The translations under genes and the position numbers were made by a program. A model generated the notes under the pieces. That model ran no database searches, was not told where the DNA came from, and was given only the letters and a program-made list of their open reading frames with translations. Shown piece after piece: positions 25,752 through 34,282 of a DNA stretch of 64,000 nt. The DNA comes from Rhodospirillales bacterium (GTDB lineage Bacteria > Pseudomonadota > Alphaproteobacteria > Reyranellales > Reyranellaceae): NCBI GenBank assembly GCA_009377525.1, contig WHTW01000015.1, positions 1 through 64,000 of the forward strand, read 5' to 3'. Within the stretch, counting starts at the first letter, position 1; each line of letters opens with the position of its first letter.

Positions 25752-26057
25752 ATGAGCGATATCGACGTCAAACCCGATACCATCGCCAAGCCGAAGATCG
25801 AGCAGCCGCGGCTCTACAAGGTGATCCTGATCAACGACGACTACACGCCGCGCGAGTTCGTGGTCGGCGTGCTGATGATGGTGTTCCACATGAGCGAGGA
25901 CCAGGCTTATCGCGTCATGATGACGGCCCACCAGCGCGGCGCCTGCGTGGTCGCCGCGTTCACGCGCGACATCGCCGAGAGCAAGGCGACCGAAGGCACC
26001 AATGCCGGCCGCCAGAACGGCCATCCGCTGGAGTTCACGACGGAACCGGAGGAGTAG
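25752..26057 (+). CDS. clpS: ATP-dependent Clp protease adaptor ClpS
   Basis: 101-residue adaptor that binds N-terminal hydrophobic residues of N-degron substrates and hands them to ClpA/ClpP. The ClpS core is clear: LYKVILINDDYTPREFVVGVL with the conserved NDDYT and binding pocket, then VFHMSEDQAYRVMMTAHQRG around residues 44-63, and GACVVAAFTRDIAESKA. It lies without clpA alongside; alphaproteobacteria often carry two ClpS proteins, one away from clpA. The start at 25752 follows GGAGACGGCCG. A palindromic element follows its stop. Confidence 0.93.
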   Translation: MSDIDVKPDTIAKPKIEQPRLYKVILINDDYTPREFVVGVLMMVFHMSEDQAYRVMMTAHQRGACVVAAFTRDIAESKATEGTNAGRQNGHPLEFTTEPEE

Positions 26058-26059
26058 TA

Positions 26060-26207
26060 TTGGACCGCGGGCCTCCAGGCCCGCCCATATTCTTTATCTT
26101 CCGGACCGCGCGCATCCTGCGCGCTCATAAATCATGAGCGAGCCGGAGGCTCGCGGTCCGGAAGAGCATGAGCGCAGAGAGCGGAATCGGCCTTCGGTCG
26201 ATTCCGC
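26060..26207. repeat. Modular palindromic element between convergent genes
   Basis: Core stem TCTTCCGGACCGCG (26097-26110) pairs perfectly with 26152-26165. Inside it are GCGCGC hairpins and a centre CTCAT/ATGAG (26124-26138). On the left is a GCGGGCCTccAGGCCCGC hairpin (26067-26084); on the right GCGGAATCG pairs with CGATTCCGC (26181-26207). The element starts just after the clpS stop, with the GlcG-like gene convergent beyond it. It is the same family as at 5487, 8109 and 55343. Confidence 0.87.
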
Positions 26208-26235
26208 GTTGGAGCGCCGCAGTCCGGCAAGAAAA

Positions 26236-26661
26236 CTACCCGCTGACCAAGCCCGCCGCCTCGACACCGGCGATGCACACCGCCTCGTCCTCCTCGCCCG
26301 TGCCGCCGCTGGCACCGGCGGCGCCCAGCACGTTGCCGTCCTTGTCCTTGATCACGACGGCGCCGGTCTGCGGCAGGAACTTGCCCTGCGCCGTGGCGGA
26401 AAGCGCCCCGAAGAACTGCGGGTTCTCCTTGGCGCGCGCCAGCAGGGTGCGGCTCGCGACGCCCATGCCGACCGAGGCCCATGCCTTGCCGACGGCCACG
26501 TCGCAGCGGAACATGCTGGCGCCGTCCTCGCGCTGCAGCGACTTCACATGACCCGACTGGTCGAGCACGGCGACGGCGAGCGGCTTGACCTTCATCTCGC
26601 GCGCCTTGGCGAGAGCGACTTCGACGATCTTGTTGGCCTGGGCGAGGGTGAGGGGCGACAT
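26236..26661 (-). CDS. GlcG/HbpS family heme-binding-like protein
   Basis: 141-residue protein of the GlcG/HbpS (DUF336) family. The start LTLAQANKIVEVALAKAREM and the KPLAVAVLDQSGHVKSLQREDG strand are typical. FRCDVAVGKAWASVGMGV, AVVIKDKDGNVLGAAGASGGTGEEDE and the closing CIAGVEAAGL complete the fold. Homologues bind heme, assist cobalamin metabolism, or sit in glycolate and other oxidation operons without an assigned reaction. The start at 26661 gives the usual family N-terminus; an upstream in-frame start at 26709 is less likely. It has no signal peptide, so it is cytoplasmic. Function is not established. Confidence 0.87.
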   Translation of the reverse strand: MSPLTLAQANKIVEVALAKAREMKVKPLAVAVLDQSGHVKSLQREDGASMFRCDVAVGKAWASVGMGVASRTLLARAKENPQFFGALSATAQGKFLPQTGAVVIKDKDGNVLGAAGASGGTGEEDEAVCIAGVEAAGLVSG

Positions 26662-26764
26662 GGTGTGTTCCGTTCCGATGAGCGTCGTTGAGTGTGGCAA
26701 GTTGAGCACAGATTTGCGTGGACCCGTTAACGCAATGCAGCTGGACGATATGCACGAAGAGGGG

Positions 26765-27274
26765 TTACGACGGTCGCTCCGACCGCGCTTTCACGTCATC
26801 GCTCAGCAGCCGCACGTTCTCGGTGGTCCTGCGGATATCCGCTTCGCTGAGAGCGCCGCCCATGGTCGAGGCGATCACCAGGAACCGGGCATTCAGCTCG
26901 CTGTAGCGCGCGTCACCTTTGCGCGTGAGCTGCACAAGCTTCGAGCGCCGGTGCTTCGGATTGTCGGTGAATTTGACGAGCCCCTCGGCCGCAAGCTCAT
27001 CCGCCAGCCGTTGCATCCGCTGGCGGCTGGTGGGTCGCATCTGGGCGATCTGCGGTACGGTCAGTGGACCAAGCAGCGCGAGGCTTCGCATGAAGCCGAA
27101 CGCACCGCCGCCCCAGCTGGTGATTAGCCCCGTCTTCTGGCCGACGGCCCGTATCCTGAAGAAGCACTGGGCCACTTCGAGCATCAGCTCGGCGATCGCC
27201 TCGGCCTTGCCGTCAACGGTTGGGCCAGCCCCTGTCCGTGGGGCCGCCCCGGTCCTGTGTCGCTCCGACGCCAT
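26765..27274 (-). CDS. MarR family transcriptional regulator
   Basis: 169-residue winged-helix repressor. The DNA-binding core runs through LALLGPLTVPQIAQMRPTSRQRMQRLADELAAEGLV, with the wing at DNPKHRRSKLVQLTRKGDARY. The N-terminal 30 residues are probably disordered. Its promoter region toward the divergent membrane methyltransferase gene contains two 19-base palindromes with TGACA/TGTCA arms, the expected operator architecture for a MarR dimer. It therefore very likely controls both itself and the 27.4-30.3 kb set. The ligand is unknown; many relatives respond to phenolic compounds. Confidence 0.9.
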   Translation of the reverse strand: MASERHRTGAAPRTGAGPTVDGKAEAIAELMLEVAQCFFRIRAVGQKTGLITSWGGGAFGFMRSLALLGPLTVPQIAQMRPTSRQRMQRLADELAAEGLVKFTDNPKHRRSKLVQLTRKGDARYSELNARFLVIASTMGGALSEADIRRTTENVRLLSDDVKARSERPS

Positions 27275-27310
27275 CGCTTCCGTTTCCTCCAGCGGCGCCA
27301 GCTTCTCCAG

Positions 27311-27356
27311 TTGACACCATGATTGTCAACTTGCAGAATGACACCCTGGTTGTCAT
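27311..27356. promoter_or_regulatory. Tandem palindromic operators of the MarR regulator
   Basis: Two 19-base inverted repeats at 27311-27329 and 27338-27356 share the pattern TGACA-N7-TGTCA. Their centres are 27 bases apart, about two and a half helical turns. They lie between the divergent marR-type gene and the first membrane methyltransferase gene, exactly where an autoregulatory operator is expected. Binding by that protein is inferred. Confidence 0.75.
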
Positions 27357-27402
27357 TATTGAGTTTCTACTGCGTAGCCCTCCAGCATCTGCGGGAGCAT
27401 GC

Positions 27403-27903
27403 ATGCGTAAGGACCCGGCTGGGCAACAAGTGAACGACGTTGGAACGGCAGGCGTCATTGCGCGGCCGCCACTCCTCTTTCTTGGCGCTCTGCTGCTGGG
27501 GCTCGGCGCGGACCGCCTGCTGCCTTCGGTGTTCGCCGTTCCGGGGCGTGATCTGGTCTTCTGGACGGTCGGCGGCTGCCTGATCCTCATCGGCGTCGCG
27601 CTCATGGCCGCGGGCATTCGCAACTTCTTCCGAGCGGCGACGCCGGTGCCCACGAATCAGCCAACCCGCGCGCTCGTGACGACCGGCATTCACGGATGGA
27701 CGCGTAATCCGATCTACCTCGGCATGTTTCTGATCTATGGCGGCATCGGCGTGGCCGCACACAGCACGTGGGTCCTCGTGCTCGCGCTGCCTCTTGCAAT
27801 CTTGATCCGCTACGGCGTCGTCGCCCGCGAGGAGGTTTATCTCGAGCGGCGCTTCGGCGATGCCTACCTCGACTACAAGCGACGGGTGCGGCGGTGGCTC
27901 TAG
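27403..27903 (+). CDS. Isoprenylcysteine carboxyl methyltransferase (ICMT)-like membrane protein
   Basis: 166-residue membrane protein of the ICMT/phospholipid methyltransferase family. Three or four hydrophobic helices are present: LLFLGALLLGLGADRLLP, VFWTVGGCLILIGVALMAAGIR, and two between residues 120 and 145. The family core LVTTGIHGWTRNPIYLGMFLIYGG, with its His-x-x-Arg-Asn-Pro methyl-donor site, is intact, and EEVYLERRFGDAYLDYKRRVRRWL closes it. The start at 27403 is chosen for the GGGAG just upstream; an open frame continuing further 5' overlaps the operator region. The substrate is unknown and bacterial homologues seldom act on isoprenylcysteine. It is the first gene of a probable MarR-controlled operon. 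Confidence 0.83.
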   Translation: MRKDPAGQQVNDVGTAGVIARPPLLFLGALLLGLGADRLLPSVFAVPGRDLVFWTVGGCLILIGVALMAAGIRNFFRAATPVPTNQPTRALVTTGIHGWTRNPIYLGMFLIYGGIGVAAHSTWVLVLALPLAILIRYGVVAREEVYLERRFGDAYLDYKRRVRRWL

Positions 27904-27955
27904 CCGTTGAATGACTGCTGGCAGGACCGGCCGATCGTCAACGGCGGAGGTGCAA

Positions 27956-28579
27956 ATGAGATCAAGCCTCACGACTATCGGCGTTCTCGCAATCCTGCTC
28001 GCCTCCTGTGCGAGAATCCCGACAGATCAGGACGCCAACGATGCTGTTTCCATGCTCCGAGAATACGGCAGCTGGGCATGGGCGGTGGGGATTGCTCTCA
28101 TCTGGGCGGATCTGGTGCTGCCAGTCCCGCAGACTGCCGTCATAGCCGCCCTCGGCATCATCTACGGCACGGTGTTCGGTGGACTGCTGGGCAGCGTCGC
28201 CCTGATCAGCAGCGGCATCCTCGGCTACGCTCTGATGCGCACCTCGGCGCGGCGGTTTGTCGATCGCCTGGTGGGTCGCCGATTCCGGACCAAGACGGAA
28301 AGCTTGTTCGATAGGTCCGGTGCCTGGGCGATCGTCCTGTCGCGCAGTCTTCCCTACAGCGTACCGGAAGCCATCGTGTTCTTGGCCGGCCTTGCCGGCA
28401 TGCCGATGGGAAAATTCACCATGGCGCTGACGGTCGGCAGCGTACCAACCGCCTTTGCGTTTGCGGCCATCGGTGCCGGCTGGGCCGATCAACCGATCCT
28501 GGTGCTCATCGTGAGCTATTTCCTTCCCATCCTGCTGCTCCCCATCGTGCTGTATCTCATGCGCCCGCGCGCATCCTGA
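27956..28579 (+). CDS. VTT/DedA-family membrane protein
   Basis: 207-residue inner-membrane protein of the VTT (SNARE-associated/TVP38/DedA-like) family. The N-terminus is lipoprotein-like (IGVLAILLASC). The family core follows: ADLVLPVPQTAVIAALGIIYG, GGLLGSVALISSGILGYALM, a re-entrant loop with SRSLPYSVPEAIVFLAGLAGMP, and a final hydrophobic segment. The conserved arginine-proline region (LSRSLPYSVPE) corresponds to the proton or lipid-handling site of DedA proteins, which are implicated in undecaprenyl-phosphate or phospholipid flipping. GGAGG before the ATG at 27956 fixes the start. It lies between two ICMT-like genes with short gaps. Confidence 0.8.
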   Translation: MRSSLTTIGVLAILLASCARIPTDQDANDAVSMLREYGSWAWAVGIALIWADLVLPVPQTAVIAALGIIYGTVFGGLLGSVALISSGILGYALMRTSARRFVDRLVGRRFRTKTESLFDRSGAWAIVLSRSLPYSVPEAIVFLAGLAGMPMGKFTMALTVGSVPTAFAFAAIGAGWADQPILVLIVSYFLPILLLPIVLYLMRPRAS

Positions 28580-28582
28580 ACA

Positions 28583-30322
28583 ATGTCGACGTTCGTCATC
28601 GTCCTCCGCGCGGTCTCGCTGCTCGACTTCGCAGCGCCCCTCCTGCTGACTATAGGTGGGCGTGGCCGCAAACGCAGCAGAGGAGGTGAGCGGCGTCGCG
28701 GCGACCGAACCCCGGTCCTCGCAAACTTCGCAGCCTTCGGCCTGTTCTTCGCGTTCCTGGCTGCCTTTGCCGACGACGCCGAGGGTCTCGCGGCGCTATT
28801 GCTGGCGCTGTGCGGATGCCTTCTCGCCCTGGCGGGCGCTGCGCTCGTCCTCTGGTCCCGGGCCGAGCTCGGCTCGGCATGGAGTTTCGTGCCGATGGCA
28901 GATCAAGGCACAGGCCTCGTCACAACAGGTCCCTATCGCGTCGTGCGCCACCCCATCTACCTCGGCTTGTCGATGCTGGCGACGGGCGAGGCCCTCGCTT
29001 TCGGCAGCTGGCCGGCCGTCGCCGTTGTATTTTCCGCGATTGTGCCGACCTTTGCGTGGCGCGCGTGGGCGGAGGAAAGGCTGCTCGTTGACACGGTTGG
29101 CGAGCGTTACGCCGTCTACCGAAAGCAAACCAAGATGATCATCCCGCACCTTCTTCGCGGGACCATTGGGATTTCGGCCTGGATATCCGAAGCCGCGATG
29201 CCAGATCGTAAAGCGCTCGTCCGAGTGGGGATTTCTCTGTTGCTCTTGGCGGCTGCTCTGCTCCCGCTTACGTGCACCGTTCCCATTCGAAATTGGCGGA
29301 CTGGCGAATCCGAGGTTCGGCCCTTGCCGCTGGTGCGCGGTGGACCGCACGTGGACCGGCCGTCGCGTGTGTGGATCGATACGGATGCTGCGTGCACCGG
29401 CGTCAACGGCGATCCGGACGATTGCTTTGCGATGCTCGTCCTCATGTCCTCGCCGGACGTCGAGATCGTCGGGATCTCGACCGTTTTCGGCAATGCGCCG
29501 CTGTCCGTCGTCGACCGAACGACGCGTGACCTGGTCGGGCGCGTTGCTGGAAGCCCGGACATCCCTGTCCGCAGCGGCTCGGCAACGGCGTTGGAGGCCG
29601 AACGGACGACTTCTATCGAACCCGCGCATGCGGCCCTCGAACGCGCGCTTGAGCGCGGCCTCCTCACCATCGTCAGTCTCGGGCCACTGACGAACGTCGC
29701 GGCGACGCTGCGGAGGAGACCGGATCTTGCAGACAACATCGGCCTGCTGGTTTTGGTCATGGGCCGGCGTCCCGGCCACGTCTTCCATCCGGCAGAGGGC
29801 AGGAATTCGAGTGGCATTCTCTTCGGCCACGGACCGATCTTCCGCGACTTCAACTTCTCCAAAGACCGCACCTCGGCTGCCATTGTCCTGGGGCTTGCCG
29901 AACGCATCAGCCTGACGCCATACGCGGCGGCGCGCGAGGTCATGGTGACTCGTCAGGATCTCGCTCGAATGAGGGGCGGCCCTCGCGCGGCGGCATGGCT
30001 CGCGGAAAGGGCTGGGCCTTGGCTCGACTATTGGGAGGAAGACATCGGCCTGCCGGGATTCTACCCGTTCGATGCCCTCGCAGCACTCTACGTTCTCCAT
30101 CCGCAGCAATTCAATTGTGTGAAGACCTTCGCCTGGATTGCCGAGGACGATCGGCTGCCCGTGCCATGGCGCGTTGCGCTGGGCTCGACCGGCTTGCTCG
30201 TCGGTCTGGAAGCCGATCGACCGCAGATCACGCGCGCATCCGGTTCTGTCACCTATTGTGGCGGGGTGGACGAGGGCCTCAAGGATCTGCTGGTGGACTT
30301 GTTGACCAGGCACAGCCCCTGA
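28583..30322 (+). CDS. Fusion: ICMT-like membrane methyltransferase plus nucleoside hydrolase
   Basis: 579 residues in one uninterrupted frame. Residues 1-195 form an ICMT-like module: hydrophobic helices, then GLVTTGPYRVVRHPIYLGLSM (methyl-donor site) and EERLLVDTVGERYAVYRKQTK, the usual C-terminal end of such proteins. A further helix (VGISLLLLAAALLPLTC) leads to a nucleoside-hydrolase domain from about residue 262, with the calcium-binding start VWIDTDAACTGVNGDPDDCF, then VGISTVFGNAPLSVVDRTT, VSLGPLTNVAATLRRRPD and a late FYPFDALAALYVL. The second helix resembles a lipobox signal (LPLTC), so a separate protein starting at the ATG near 29200 is the main alternative. No strong ribosome site is seen there. 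Confidence 0.75.
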   Translation: MSTFVIVLRAVSLLDFAAPLLLTIGGRGRKRSRGGERRRGDRTPVLANFAAFGLFFAFLAAFADDAEGLAALLLALCGCLLALAGAALVLWSRAELGSAWSFVPMADQGTGLVTTGPYRVVRHPIYLGLSMLATGEALAFGSWPAVAVVFSAIVPTFAWRAWAEERLLVDTVGERYAVYRKQTKMIIPHLLRGTIGISAWISEAAMPDRKALVRVGISLLLLAAALLPLTCTVPIRNWRTGESEVRPLPLVRGGPHVDRPSRVWIDTDAACTGVNGDPDDCFAMLVLMSSPDVEIVGISTVFGNAPLSVVDRTTRDLVGRVAGSPDIPVRSGSATALEAERTTSIEPAHAALERALERGLLTIVSLGPLTNVAATLRRRPDLADNIGLLVLVMGRRPGHVFHPAEGRNSSGILFGHGPIFRDFNFSKDRTSAAIVLGLAERISLTPYAAAREVMVTRQDLARMRGGPRAAAWLAERAGPWLDYWEEDIGLPGFYPFDALAALYVLHPQQFNCVKTFAWIAEDDRLPVPWRVALGSTGLLVGLEADRPQITRASGSVTYCGGVDEGLKDLLVDLLTRHSP

Positions 30323-30348
30323 CTGCCGGTCCTGCAGGGAGCGCCGCG

Positions 30349-32436
30349 CTAGAGCCTGATGACGATGTTGCCGGCGTCGTCGCGGTCGGCGCGAGCGCCG
30401 GGCGGCACGATGCAGGTCGAATCGTATTCCTCGACGATCAGCGGTCCGGCGCGGCCGGTCGCAAGGTCGGCCCGGTTCAGCACCGGCGTCTCCAGCCAGC
30501 CATGGTCGCCGCCGAAATAGGCCTGGCGTGACGCTTGCCGGGCGCCGTCGCGGCGGCTCGGCGCGATGCTCCGCGGCACACCGCTGCCTTCGCGCAAGCC
30601 CGAGCCGACGAGCTGGATCGACACCAGCTCGACCGGCTCATCGGGTCCGGCGCGATGGCCGTAGGTCCGCTGATGCTCTTCGGCGAAGGCCTGCTCGAGA
30701 TGCGTGGCCATGCGGGCATCGATCGGGCCATCGGGCACCGGCACGGTGAGCTCGTAGCTTTGCCCCTTGTAGTGCAGGGCGGCCGATCGCCGGAGGCGGG
30801 CGCGCTCGCCGCTGAAGCCCTCGACAGTGAGCTGCTGGATCGCCTGCCTGGCCAGCGCGTCCCAAGCCGTCGTGATCTCGCTGAGATCGGCCTGGCGCAG
30901 CAGGCGGCGGAAAGTGCGGGCATAGTGATGCTCGACATCGGCGTAGAGCAGGCCGAACGACGAGAACAGCCCGGCCGACGGCGGCACGACCACGCGGCTG
31001 ATGCCGAGCGACGCCGCCATGCCGGCGGCGAACAATGGCCCGTTGCCGCCGAAGGCGAACAGCGCGAAGTCGCGCGGATCGCGGCCGCGCTCGGTCGACA
31101 CCGCCTTGATGGCGCGGATCATGTTGGACGCCACGATCAGGTGCGCCCCGTAGGCCGCGCGCTCGATCGGCATGCCGAGCGGTTTGGCGATCTTCTCCGC
31201 GAACACCGACCGTGCCTTGTCGGCATTGAGCTTGAGTGCGCCGCCCACGAGATGCGTCGGGTTGATGTAGCCCAGCAGCACGTTGGCGTCGGTGATGGTG
31301 GGTTCCGTGCCGCCCTGGTCGTAGCAGACCGGGCCGGGCGAGGCGCCGGCACTCTCAGGGCCGGCTTGCAGGGCACCGCCGCCGTCGATCCAGACGTGCG
31401 AGCCGCCACCGGCGCCGACCTCGGCGAGATCGATCGCCGGCACCTTGAGCGTATAGCCCGCGCCTGTGAGCAGCCGCGAGCCGATCATGATGCCCGCGCC
31501 CACGGCGTATTCCTGGGCGCGCGCGACCTCGCCGTGCTCGACCATCGAGGCCTTGGCGGTGGTGCCGCCCATGTCGAAGGTGATGATCCTGTCGAGATCT
31601 TTTACGCGTGCCAACGCCTGGGCGCCGACCACGCCGCCGGCCGGCCCGGATTCGATGATGTTCATCGGCCGCTCGGCCGCGGCGCCATCGGTGGTCAGGC
31701 CGCCGTTCGACTGCATCAGCAGCAGGCGGGCCGGGATGCCGCCGGCGTCGAGCCCCTTGCGCAGCGCCCGCAGGTAGGTGGCGACGATCGGCATGACATA
31801 GGCGTTGATCACCGTCGTCGAGGTGCGCTCGTACTCCTTGATCTCCGGCAGCACCTCGAACGACAGGCTTTTAGGCAGGCGACGGGCCTTGCGCTCGATG
31901 ATCTCCTTCAGCATCGCCTCGTGGACAGGATTGGCGAAGGAGTTCAGCAGGCAGACGGCGATCGCCTCGACCTTCTCGGCCAGCAGGGCATCGACGGCGC
32001 GCTCGGCGTCGGCCTGATCGAGCGCGCGCTCGACGTGACCGCGATGGTCGATGCGCTCGTCGACGACCTTGCGCAGGTAGCGCTCGACCAGCGGTTCGGG
32101 CTTCGTCCAGCCGATATCGTAGAGCTTGGGCATGCGGAGCGTGCGGATCTCCAGCACGTCGCGGAAGCCCTTGGTGGTGATGAGACCGACGCGCGCGCCC
32201 TTGTGCTCGAGGATGGCGTTGGAGGCGACGGTGGTGCCGTGGCGGATCTCGTCGATGGCCGCGCCGTCCAACCCGGTCTCGCTGAAAACCTCGCTCAGCC
32301 CGTCGACGATCGCCTGGGCGTAGTTGCCGACGCTGGACGAGATCTTCTTGGTGTGGACCGTGCCGTCGGAGCCCAGCAGCACGATATCCGTGAAGGTGCC
32401 GCCGATGTCGACACCGGCGCGATAGGTGACGGCCAT
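30349..32436 (-). CDS. hyuA: Hydantoinase/oxoprolinase family protein, subunit A
   Basis: 695-residue ATP-dependent hydantoinase/oxoprolinase/acetone-carboxylase-type large subunit. The actin-like ATPase phosphate-1 motif GVDIGGTFTDIVLLG is at the N-terminus. RHGTTVASNAILEHKGARVGLITTKGFRD follows, then NGGLTTDGAAAERPMNIIESGPAGGVVGA and FDMGGTTAKASM, and a late FGGNGPLFAAGMAASLG. The C-terminal region matches the oxoprolinase A domain. It sits three bases after subunit B (gene order B-A) and behind a Bug-type binding protein, so the operon likely imports and opens a cyclic amide or carboxylates a ketone-type substrate. The exact substrate is unpredictable. Confidence 0.92.
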   Translation of the reverse strand: MAVTYRAGVDIGGTFTDIVLLGSDGTVHTKKISSSVGNYAQAIVDGLSEVFSETGLDGAAIDEIRHGTTVASNAILEHKGARVGLITTKGFRDVLEIRTLRMPKLYDIGWTKPEPLVERYLRKVVDERIDHRGHVERALDQADAERAVDALLAEKVEAIAVCLLNSFANPVHEAMLKEIIERKARRLPKSLSFEVLPEIKEYERTSTTVINAYVMPIVATYLRALRKGLDAGGIPARLLLMQSNGGLTTDGAAAERPMNIIESGPAGGVVGAQALARVKDLDRIITFDMGGTTAKASMVEHGEVARAQEYAVGAGIMIGSRLLTGAGYTLKVPAIDLAEVGAGGGSHVWIDGGGALQAGPESAGASPGPVCYDQGGTEPTITDANVLLGYINPTHLVGGALKLNADKARSVFAEKIAKPLGMPIERAAYGAHLIVASNMIRAIKAVSTERGRDPRDFALFAFGGNGPLFAAGMAASLGISRVVVPPSAGLFSSFGLLYADVEHHYARTFRRLLRQADLSEITTAWDALARQAIQQLTVEGFSGERARLRRSAALHYKGQSYELTVPVPDGPIDARMATHLEQAFAEEHQRTYGHRAGPDEPVELVSIQLVGSGLREGSGVPRSIAPSRRDGARQASRQAYFGGDHGWLETPVLNRADLATGRAGPLIVEEYDSTCIVPPGARADRDDAGNIVIRL

Positions 32437-32439
32437 GGG

Positions 32440-34236
32440 TTACTCTGCCGCGCGGCGCAGCAGTGGAGGCTCTTGCCATTGCACCTTGGGCGTTTCCGTC
32501 CAGCCCCGTGCCCGGCGGATATCCTCGCGCCGGCGCGCCGTCGCCGCGGCGTCGACGGTCCAGGCTGCGGTATCGACGACGACGCCATAGTCGGCGAGCG
32601 CCTTCTGCGGTGACAGCAGTTCGTTCCTCACGTCGCGCAGCACCGCCGCGGGATCGCGCTCCAGGGGATCGCCCCAGCCGCCGGCGCCGGCCAGCACATG
32701 GCGGAACACCTCGCCCTTCCTGATGGTCATGGTGAGCTTGGACGGCAGCAGGCGGTTCTCGCTGTCGGGGTTCATGTAGTTCTCCGACGGTGCGCCCGGG
32801 TTGCCGCCATAGAGGCCGAACGGCCGATGGTCGCGCCGGTCCGAGCGGACCTGCAGCATGCCTTCGTCCTCGAGGAACTTATAGTCGCGCCGGAACGGCA
32901 CGCCGCCGCGGAACTTGCCCGCGCCGGCGCGGTCGGCGACGAACTCGTAGGCCAGAAGCTGCATGGGCTGCTCGGCCTCGGTGACCTCGATCGAGTGCGA
33001 GGCCATGTTGGCGAACATGTGCGAGTTGCCGTCGAGTCCGTCGGCCCATGGACGCGCACCCCAGGCGCCGCAGGTGAAATCGACATAGACGAACGGCTTG
33101 CGGTCCGCATCGTAGCCGCCGATCGAGATGCCGGTGTTGCCGCCGTCACCCGCCGCCTTGACCTTGTCGGGCAGCATCATGGCCAGCGCACCGAACATGC
33201 AGTCGACCATGCGGAACCCGGTGAGGCCGCGCGCGGCGCAGGCCGCCGGCAGCACGCCGTTGCCGACCGTGCCCGGCGGGCAGATCACTTCTATGGCGCG
33301 GAACACGCCTTCGTTGTTGGGGATGCCCGGCGGCAGCACAGAGCGCACGCCGGTGTAGGAGGCGGCCTTGGTGAAGCTCAGCGTGTTGTTGATGGCGCCC
33401 TTGACCTGCGGATTGGTGCCGGTCCAGTCGACCACCATGTGGCCGCCCGTCTTGCGGATGGTGACGAACAGCCGGATCGGCTTGCCGTAGTCGACGCCAT
33501 CATCGTCGATCCAGTCCTCGAAGCTCCATTCGCCGTCGGGCAGCTTCTCCAGCGCCGCCCGCGTCAGCCGCTCGGCATAGTCGATGACCTCGTTGAGGTA
33601 GAACCTGGTCTTCTCCGGCCCGTAGCGCGACACGATCTCGGCGAATTGCGTCTCGCCGATGTGGCAGGCGGCGAGCTGGGCGCGCAGGTCGCCGAACAGC
33701 TGGACCGGCAGACGGACGTTCTTCTCGATGAACGTCATGATGGTCTTGTTGAGCTTGCCCGCCTCGTAGAGCTTCATCGGCGCGATGCGCAGGCCCTCGG
33801 CGTAGATCTCCGTCGAATCCGACGCATTGGAGCCGGCGACGCGACCGCCGACATCGATGTGATGGCAGACGGTGCAGGCGAAGGCCAGCCGCTCGCCCTC
33901 GTGATACAGCGGCTTGAAGACGAAGATGTCGGGCAGGTGCATGCCGCCATCGAACGGGTCGTTCATGATGAAGACGTCGCCGGGCGCCATGTCGTCCTTG
34001 AAGTGGCGCATGATGGCGTCCATGGCCGTCGGCACGGAGCCGAGATGGCCAGGGAGGGTGAGGCCCTGCGCCGCGAGCTTGCCGTTGGCGTCGGCGAAGC
34101 CCGTCGAATAATCCATGTTGTCCTTGAGCACGCCCGAGTAGGTGGTGCGGAACACCGTCAGCGCCATCTCGTCGGCGATCGAGAAGATCGCGTTCTTGAA
34201 CAGCTCCAGCTCGATCGGATCGGAACTCTCGGCCAC
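32440..34236 (-). CDS. hyuB: Hydantoinase B/oxoprolinase family protein, subunit B
   Basis: 598-residue small-subunit partner of the hydantoinase. The conserved N-terminal core reads DPIELELFKNAIFSIADEMA, then FRTTYSGVLKDNMDYSTGFADANG. VFIMNDPFDGGMHLPDIFVF (metal-site region), CHHIDVGGRVAGSNASDSTEIYAEGLRI and the glycine-rich C-terminal GAGGWGDPLERDP follow. GTG at 34236 is preferred over an in-frame TTG at 34269 because GGGGAG lies eight bases before it. Its C-terminus differs from that of the hyuB remnant at 13.5 kb, so the remnant came from another paralogue. The next gene upstream encodes a Bug protein on the same strand. Confidence 0.91.
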   Translation of the reverse strand: MAESSDPIELELFKNAIFSIADEMALTVFRTTYSGVLKDNMDYSTGFADANGKLAAQGLTLPGHLGSVPTAMDAIMRHFKDDMAPGDVFIMNDPFDGGMHLPDIFVFKPLYHEGERLAFACTVCHHIDVGGRVAGSNASDSTEIYAEGLRIAPMKLYEAGKLNKTIMTFIEKNVRLPVQLFGDLRAQLAACHIGETQFAEIVSRYGPEKTRFYLNEVIDYAERLTRAALEKLPDGEWSFEDWIDDDGVDYGKPIRLFVTIRKTGGHMVVDWTGTNPQVKGAINNTLSFTKAASYTGVRSVLPPGIPNNEGVFRAIEVICPPGTVGNGVLPAACAARGLTGFRMVDCMFGALAMMLPDKVKAAGDGGNTGISIGGYDADRKPFVYVDFTCGAWGARPWADGLDGNSHMFANMASHSIEVTEAEQPMQLLAYEFVADRAGAGKFRGGVPFRRDYKFLEDEGMLQVRSDRRDHRPFGLYGGNPGAPSENYMNPDSENRLLPSKLTMTIRKGEVFRHVLAGAGGWGDPLERDPAAVLRDVRNELLSPQKALADYGVVVDTAAWTVDAAATARRREDIRRARGWTETPKVQWQEPPLLRRAAE

Positions 34237-34282
34237 CTGACCTACTCCCCTTTGCTCGAAGCGACGCAATAGTCGTGCCGTG

